NCBI RefSeq assembly: GCF_004526345.1
Contig: NZ_CP038213.1
Coordinates: forward strand, 248,001 to 312,000
Direction: 5' to 3'
Length of the DNA: 64,000 nucleotides
DNA from: Ornithinimicrobium flavum
GTDB lineage: Bacteria > Actinomycetota > Actinomycetes > Actinomycetales > Dermatophilaceae
A program made the translations under genes and the position numbers. Below the pieces are notes generated by a model. The model was not told the origin of the DNA, did not search any database, and was given only the letters and a program-made list of their open reading frames with translations. This document shows, piece by piece, positions 59,990 to 64,000 of the stretch (position 1 is its first letter; each line of letters opens with the position of its first letter).

Positions 59990-60114
59990 GCGGCCAACCT
60001 ACGTTTACCAGTACAACAGCTTCAGGACCGTCGGCCCGGACGGCAGAAGAGTGTGTCGCGCTCGAAGCGCTTTCGCTAGGCGAGATGCCGGTTGATAGCT
60101 CTTAGCATGTAGTC

Positions 60115-60633
60115 GTGCGGATCGAGCCAGAGCCTGTGATTTCCACCGACACGGTGGTGTTGCGGCCGTGGTGCGCGGGTGATGTTGAAGCGTTGACCGC
60201 GATCTACAGTGATCCGCTGTCGGCCCAGTTCATCGAAGTCCCTCAACCGTACGACGCGGCGCAGGCGACCGAGTTCGTGCGACGAGCCGCTCGGTCACGC
60301 GCTGCAGGGACCGCGTTCCATTATGCGGTGACCGTGCCCGGGGCCGACACGGTTGTGGGGTCTGCATACCTGCACGACCTCGCCTCAAGCGAGGTCGCGA
60401 CCCACGTGTCGTACTTGATCCGCCCTGATCGTCGGGGACGAGGATTGGCAACCGCCGCGCTGGTCGGGCTCACTGAGGCTGCTCTGGCAGCCGGCTTCCT
60501 GCAGGTCTTTGCGCGGATCGAGCAGGGTAATCGCGCCTCGGAGGCGGTTGCCGCCAAGGCGGGCTTCAGGGTTCTCTGGTCCAACGACGAGGAAACCTGC
60601 TGGCACAAGATTGCGCAGAACGCCTCGAAGTAG
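60115..60633 (+). CDS. GNAT-family N-acetyltransferase (RimJ/RimL-like)
   Basis: The 172-residue enzyme starts at GTG 60115 with VISTDTVVLRPWCAGDVEAL. The acetyl-CoA motif is VSYLIRPDRRGRGLATAALV and motif B is FARIEQGNRASEAVAAKAGF. Substrate unknown. The gene ends 37 bases before copy E of the dispersed element and about 130 bases before the ISL3 element. Confidence 0.87.
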   Translation: MRIEPEPVISTDTVVLRPWCAGDVEALTAIYSDPLSAQFIEVPQPYDAAQATEFVRRAARSRAAGTAFHYAVTVPGADTVVGSAYLHDLASSEVATHVSYLIRPDRRGRGLATAALVGLTEAALAAGFLQVFARIEQGNRASEAVAAKAGFRVLWSNDEETCWHKIAQNASK

Positions 60634-60669
60634 AGCGGTCCAATTCTCTGACCGTACGTCGTGCGGATC

Positions 60670-60684
60670 GCGGCATGAGCGCGC
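60670..60684. repeat. Dispersed element, copy E (divergent)
   Basis: GCGGCATGAGCGCGC keeps the left 11 bases of the element and diverges after them. It lies shortly after the GNAT gene. Confidence 0.55.
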
Positions 60685-60771
60685 ACAACTGATGCGCACG
60701 TCGCCCGCGGGCGTTCTCTTGATCGTGGCGCAGGCTACGTGCGTCCTTCAGCTTCCTGGGGAACCATTGCA

Positions 60772-62195
60772 GGCTCTTCACAATCCAGGGTGTAGTTGGG
60801 GTCTGAAGCCGCCGGCTTCCAGGAGAGCTCTGGCGATGTAGTGGGTGATGTTGCGGAACCCGAGGGCCAGTCCGCGCAGGTGCTCGAGCCGTCCATTTAC
60901 GGCTTCGGTAGGGCCGTTGCTGGTGCGGGGCCGGTCGAAGTAGGCCAGAACGTCGCTGGCTCGTCGGGCCAGGGTGCGGCCGAGCTTGCGCAGCTCGACC
61001 AGCGGCCCCGGGACGCCCTCGGTCAGGGCGTCGATCACGGACCTCATCTCGGTCCGGCCGCCGGCGCGGTCGGGGTCGCGGTAGGCGTGGATCATCCGCT
61101 GGTAGATGCCCCAGGTCACCTCGACCTGCACGTGCTCATCGCCGGCGAAGAGCCTGTCGAGACGCTCGTGCTGACGGTCGGTGAGCAGGTCGGCGCCGGT
61201 GTGCAGAGTCCGACGGGCGGAGTAGAGGGGGTCGCCCTTGCGGCCGCGGTGCCCGTGCAGCTCCTGCTGCACGCGACGGCGGCACTCATCGAGGGCGTCA
61301 CCGGCCAACCGGATGACGTGAAATGGATCCATGACCGTCACAGCCTCGGGCAGCTCCTCGGTGGTGGCGGTTTTGAAGCCGGCGAACCCATCCATGGCCA
61401 CGGCCTCGATCCCGTCGCGCCAGGCCTGGTCCCGCTGCTCGAGCCAGTCCTTGAACGCTGCCTTGGACCTCCCCTCGACGACGTCCAGCAGGCGGGAGGG
61501 GCCGGTGCCGTCGCGGACCGGGGTGAGGTCGATGATCACGGTGACGTACTTGTCACCACGCCGAGTGTGCCGCCAGACGTGCTCATCCACGCCTAAGACA
61601 CGGACGCCATCCAGCCGGGTCGGGTCGGCGATGAGCAGCCGCTGTCCTTCGGCCAGGACCGCGTCGTTGGCGGTGTTCCACGACACCGCCAGGCCCTCGG
61701 CGACCCGGGACATCGACAGGTGGCCGACCACGATCGCGACCAGGCCCCACCGCAGCCCGGCGCGGGAGATCTTCGCCCGTGGCTCGGCCGCGGCCGTGGT
61801 GTCCTGACGCCACACGTGGCTGCACTCGGTGCACCGGTAGCGTCGGATGGTGAGCAACAGTGTGGTGGGACGCCACCCGAACGGCTCGTGCGCCAGCTGT
61901 CGGGTCACGGTGTCCCGCGGAACGCCATGGCAGCCGCACCGCTTGCACCAGTCGTCCGGCTCGAGGACCCGGCAGGCCAGCACCGCACGGTCAGGCTTGA
62001 GCAGCTGGCCGGTGACCACCAGACCCAGGTCGTCCAGGCCGGCGAAGGTAGTCAGGTCGGGGCGCGTGAAGGTAGCGTCGGACATGTCGAGGTCTTTCGG
62101 ATGGGCGGCGTAGGAACCTCCATCATCGGAAGACCTCGACGTCTACCCCGTGACCGACGCGCCAGCGCCCTCTACACCCTCAACTGTGAAGAGCC
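60772..62195 (-). mobile_element. ISL3-family element, complete with 8-bp duplication
   Basis: Inverted ends begin GGCTCTTCACA on both sides (60772-60795 and 62172-62195, 21 of 24 bases matching). The 8-base target duplication CCATTGCA is exact (60764-60771 and 62196-62203), as expected for ISL3. Length is 1424 bases. The insertion falls in the space before the lipoprotein gene. Confidence 0.95.
60778..62085 (-). CDS. ISL3-family transposase
   Basis: The 435-residue protein has an N-terminal zinc-binding part (CKRCGCHGVPRDTV and RCTECSHVWRQDT). The DDE domain follows: VLGVDEHVWRHTRRGDKYVT, AVAMDGFAGFKTATTEELPE with MDPFHVIRLAGDAL, and TSNGPTEAVNGRLEHLRGLA with the Glu. It appears intact and possibly active, given the perfect duplication around the element. 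Confidence 0.93.
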   Translation of the reverse strand: MSDATFTRPDLTTFAGLDDLGLVVTGQLLKPDRAVLACRVLEPDDWCKRCGCHGVPRDTVTRQLAHEPFGWRPTTLLLTIRRYRCTECSHVWRQDTTAAAEPRAKISRAGLRWGLVAIVVGHLSMSRVAEGLAVSWNTANDAVLAEGQRLLIADPTRLDGVRVLGVDEHVWRHTRRGDKYVTVIIDLTPVRDGTGPSRLLDVVEGRSKAAFKDWLEQRDQAWRDGIEAVAMDGFAGFKTATTEELPEAVTVMDPFHVIRLAGDALDECRRRVQQELHGHRGRKGDPLYSARRTLHTGADLLTDRQHERLDRLFAGDEHVQVEVTWGIYQRMIHAYRDPDRAGGRTEMRSVIDALTEGVPGPLVELRKLGRTLARRASDVLAYFDRPRTSNGPTEAVNGRLEHLRGLALGFRNITHYIARALLEAGGFRPQLHPGL

Positions 62196-62256
62196 CCATT
62201 GCAGCCGGATGGGCGTCTGAGTTCGCGAACCCCCACAGCGATAGGAGGGGAGCTGC

Positions 62257-62820
62257 GTGACGACGAACGTGCGCGTTCCTTGCGTCCTGGGTGTTGCTGG
62301 CATCCTCATCTTCGTGGTCGGGTGCGACGCCCCGCAGTCCGCGAACATCTCCGACCCGGTAGTGCAGACCGTCGCGGACGAGAACGTCCCGACGGCCACC
62401 GGTAGCCCTGCGGGTGACTTCACAGTCCAGAAAGTCTCTCCTGGCGAGTCCTGGGACAAGGCAGTGCAACCGCTGATCGTGAGGGTCAGCAATCAGTCTT
62501 TCGACGACCCGGACGTGAATCTGAGCGCGACTCTTGACGGTGTGGCCCTGTTCGATGAGGTATTCGCGGTCGAGGGTCAGCACGCGGTCACCTTGTTCGG
62601 CGTCGACGTGGAACCGGGGTCGCACACGCTTACCGTGGTCTCCGACAGCGGAACTGTAGTCGAGCAGGCCTTCGACCTGCCGGCAGGCGAGCAGCGATGG
62701 CTCGTGGTCGACTACTGGTACTTCGACCCTGACACTGAGGGAGAGTCCTGGGGAGGGGAGCAAGAACCTGGCCCCTCGTTCACCGTATCCGTGTCTGACA
62801 AGCCGGTCTACATTTCCTGA
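62257..62820 (+). CDS. Putative lipoprotein
   Basis: The 187-residue protein starts at GTG 62257 with an excellent ribosome site (AGGAGGGG). The lipobox is GVAGILIFVVGCDAP. The mature part is β-rich and acidic (PLIVRVSNQSFDDPDVNLSA, VEPGSHTLTVVSDSGTVVEQ), resembling Ig-like or CARDB-type domains. Function unknown. The ISL3 element lies 54 bases upstream and may separate it from its original promoter. Confidence 0.75.
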   Translation: MTTNVRVPCVLGVAGILIFVVGCDAPQSANISDPVVQTVADENVPTATGSPAGDFTVQKVSPGESWDKAVQPLIVRVSNQSFDDPDVNLSATLDGVALFDEVFAVEGQHAVTLFGVDVEPGSHTLTVVSDSGTVVEQAFDLPAGEQRWLVVDYWYFDPDTEGESWGGEQEPGPSFTVSVSDKPVYIS

Positions 62821-62941
62821 CGGTGCTGGCGGCCCGCCTGGTGACGAGATGCAGAGGAGACGGCACGGCGCCGTCCAGGCAAACCGTGCACCATCAAAGT
62901 TCTTCTGCAGGAACCGAAGTTCGTCAACTTGGTGCGCCTCG

Positions 62942-62999
62942 CGGCATGGTCGGACGCTACGCGTTCACAGCGGCATGGTCGGACGCTACGCGTTCACAG
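62942..62999. repeat. Two tandem 29-bp units abutting IS110 copy 2
   Basis: Two identical 29-base units (62942-62970 and 62971-62999) begin CGGCATGGTCGGACGCTACG and contain the dispersed element. The next bases, CGGCAG, begin IS110 copy 2, so the element appears inserted at the start of a third unit. Confidence 0.9.
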
Positions 63000-64000
63000 C
63001 GGCAGACATCCCAGGTTCTGGTTCTGTCAAGCGGCCTTGTTGAGGTGCTGCTGCCAGGCAGTGTTCTCGTCGTAGAAGGTCCGGTAGCGCAGGCAGCCGT
63101 GGAGGATGCCGACCCAGCGGTTGGCCAGCTGGCGTAGAGCGGCTTGGTGCCCGACGCCTCGTCTGCGGAGGGCCTGATAGTAGGCGCGGGCACCGGCGGA
63201 GCCGCGCATGGAGCAAAAGGCCCACTGCTGCAGGGCATCGCCGAGGCGCCGGTTGCGGGCGTACCGGGCCAGGACCACGCGTCTGGTCCCTGACGCTCTC
63301 GTGATCGGGGCGGTGCCGGCGTAGGCCTTGCGGCCTTTGGCGTCGGCGTAGCGGTGGGGGTCGTCGCCGAACTCGCCGAGGATCCGGGCACCGAGGATCA
63401 CACCCAGGCCGGGCAGGCTGGTGTAGATGTCAGCGTCCCGGTGCCGGCCAAAATGCTCGGCCACCACCTGCCCGAGGGCCTCGACCTGGGCGTTCAGCAC
63501 GGTGATGAGCGCGACCTCTGAGGTCACGATCGCCGCGTAGGCGTCCTGTATGGGGTCCGGCTGCCGCAGCTCCGGGGTAGTCAGGATCTGCCGGATCTTC
63601 TCCGAGCGAGCGGTGACGTCGCGCCGGTTCGCCGCGGTCAGCGCACGCACGATCTTGGCCCTAGACAGCCTCGAGGCGCTGTCCGGGTCGGGTGCCTGGG
63701 CCAACAAGACGAGTGTGTCCGGCTCGTCCAGGTCCTCGAACGCGGACAGAGCCGCGGGGAAGAAGTCCCGCAGTGCGGCGCGAAGGCGCAGCACGTGGCG
63801 GGTCCGGTCCCAGATCATCGACTGGTGCGCTCGGGCGGTGACCTTGACCGCCTCTCCGGTGGCGCTGTCGCCGGCGACCGGGCGGTGGTGGGCCCGGTCC
63901 AGGCGGACGATCTCGGCCAGCAGGTGGGCATCCGCGGTGTCCGACTTCGCCCCGGAGGTGGAGTGCCGCTCCCGGTACCGGGCGACCGACTTGGGGTTCA
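62999..64000 (-). mobile_element. IS110-family element, copy 2 (cut by window end)
   Basis: The sequence is identical to copy 1 by eye over the visible 1002 bases (offset 7250). Its left boundary lies at the end of two tandem 29-base repeat units. Confidence 0.9.
63027..64000 (-). CDS. IS110-family transposase (copy 2, partial)
   Basis: The C-terminal ~324 codons of the same transposase as the 55777-57015 gene; the N-terminus lies beyond the window. The Transposase_20 half (LPGLGVILGARILGEFGDDP, SGTRRVVLARYARN) is complete and identical to copy 1, so transposition or duplication was recent. Confidence 0.9.
   Translation of the reverse strand, partial: NPKSVARYRERHSTSGAKSDTADAHLLAEIVRLDRAHHRPVAGDSATGEAVKVTARAHQSMIWDRTRHVLRLRAALRDFFPAALSAFEDLDEPDTLVLLAQAPDPDSASRLSRAKIVRALTAANRRDVTARSEKIRQILTTPELRQPDPIQDAYAAIVTSEVALITVLNAQVEALGQVVAEHFGRHRDADIYTSLPGLGVILGARILGEFGDDPHRYADAKGRKAYAGTAPITRASGTRRVVLARYARNRRLGDALQQWAFCSMRGSAGARAYYQALRRRGVGHQAALRQLANRWVGILHGCLRYRTFYDENTAWQQHLNKAA

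Noticed and set aside
38988..62956. Integron attC sites formed by the GCGGCATGANCGGACG element
   Set aside because: No paired core sites of the attC form, no integron integrase, and neighbouring genes face both directions.

Overview
The window is high-GC actinobacterial DNA. Codon use, the mix of genes and the gene order point to a Micrococcales organism of the Intrasporangiaceae type (Ornithinimicrobium, Serinicoccus or Janibacter-like). That placement is inference from style; no rRNA or other marker gene is present. I see no tRNA, rRNA or CRISPR array.

Region 1 (1-34 kb) looks like native chromosome. It starts with the end of a sensor kinase, its LuxR-type regulator and an ABC exporter (1-3.2 kb). 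Next come a HAD phosphatase, an rRNA-methyltransferase-like SpoU protein and a VOC-fold protein. A copper module follows (copA, a copper chaperone and csoR with a clear operator). A secreted NlpC/P60 hydrolase sits behind a c-di-AMP (ydaO-type) riboswitch. purB is translationally coupled to a barstar-like inhibitor and a barnase-like secreted RNase. The cytochrome bd operon (cydA-cydB-cydD-cydC plus a small membrane protein) is next, then a BlaI/M56 sensor-repressor pair, galE, and a four-gene ABC exporter with two ATPases and two very large permeases. A broken UbiB-type kinase, a PIG-L deacetylase and a lipoprotein end the region.

Region 2 (34-45.4 kb) mixes small accessory genes (GNAT enzymes, a TPR protein, a SulP transporter, a mazEF-like toxin-antitoxin pair, a SnoaL-like protein) with a two-component system. 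The system's likely targets, an MMPL exporter and a DUF2871/ACT operon, share a promoter motif.

Region 3 (45.4-64 kb) looks like an acquired, insertion-sequence-rich island. It holds a VIT-type metal transporter and a DUF6448 protein paired with its own S26 protease. It also holds an AraC regulator, lipoproteins, a nucleotidyltransferase and a P-loop kinase. There are five transposase genes plus a truncated sixth: IS1380 twice, IS110 three times (two copies identical over 1 kb) and ISL3 once. Exact ends and target-site duplications can be read for three of them.

Three signals stand out. First, the 9-mer GGTATGCCG occurs at least 15 times between 0.6 and 43.1 kb in every reading frame, forces rare codons, and is absent from the island. 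Second, the DUF6448/S26 protease pair resembles nickel superoxide dismutase maturation: the predicted mature protein starts His-Cys-Asp. Third, a dispersed element GCGGCATGANCGGACG recurs between accessory genes, forms tandem arrays, and abuts one IS110 copy. Seven genes carry nine apparent single-base frameshifts, several at G/C runs, so either sequencing error or real decay must be considered throughout.
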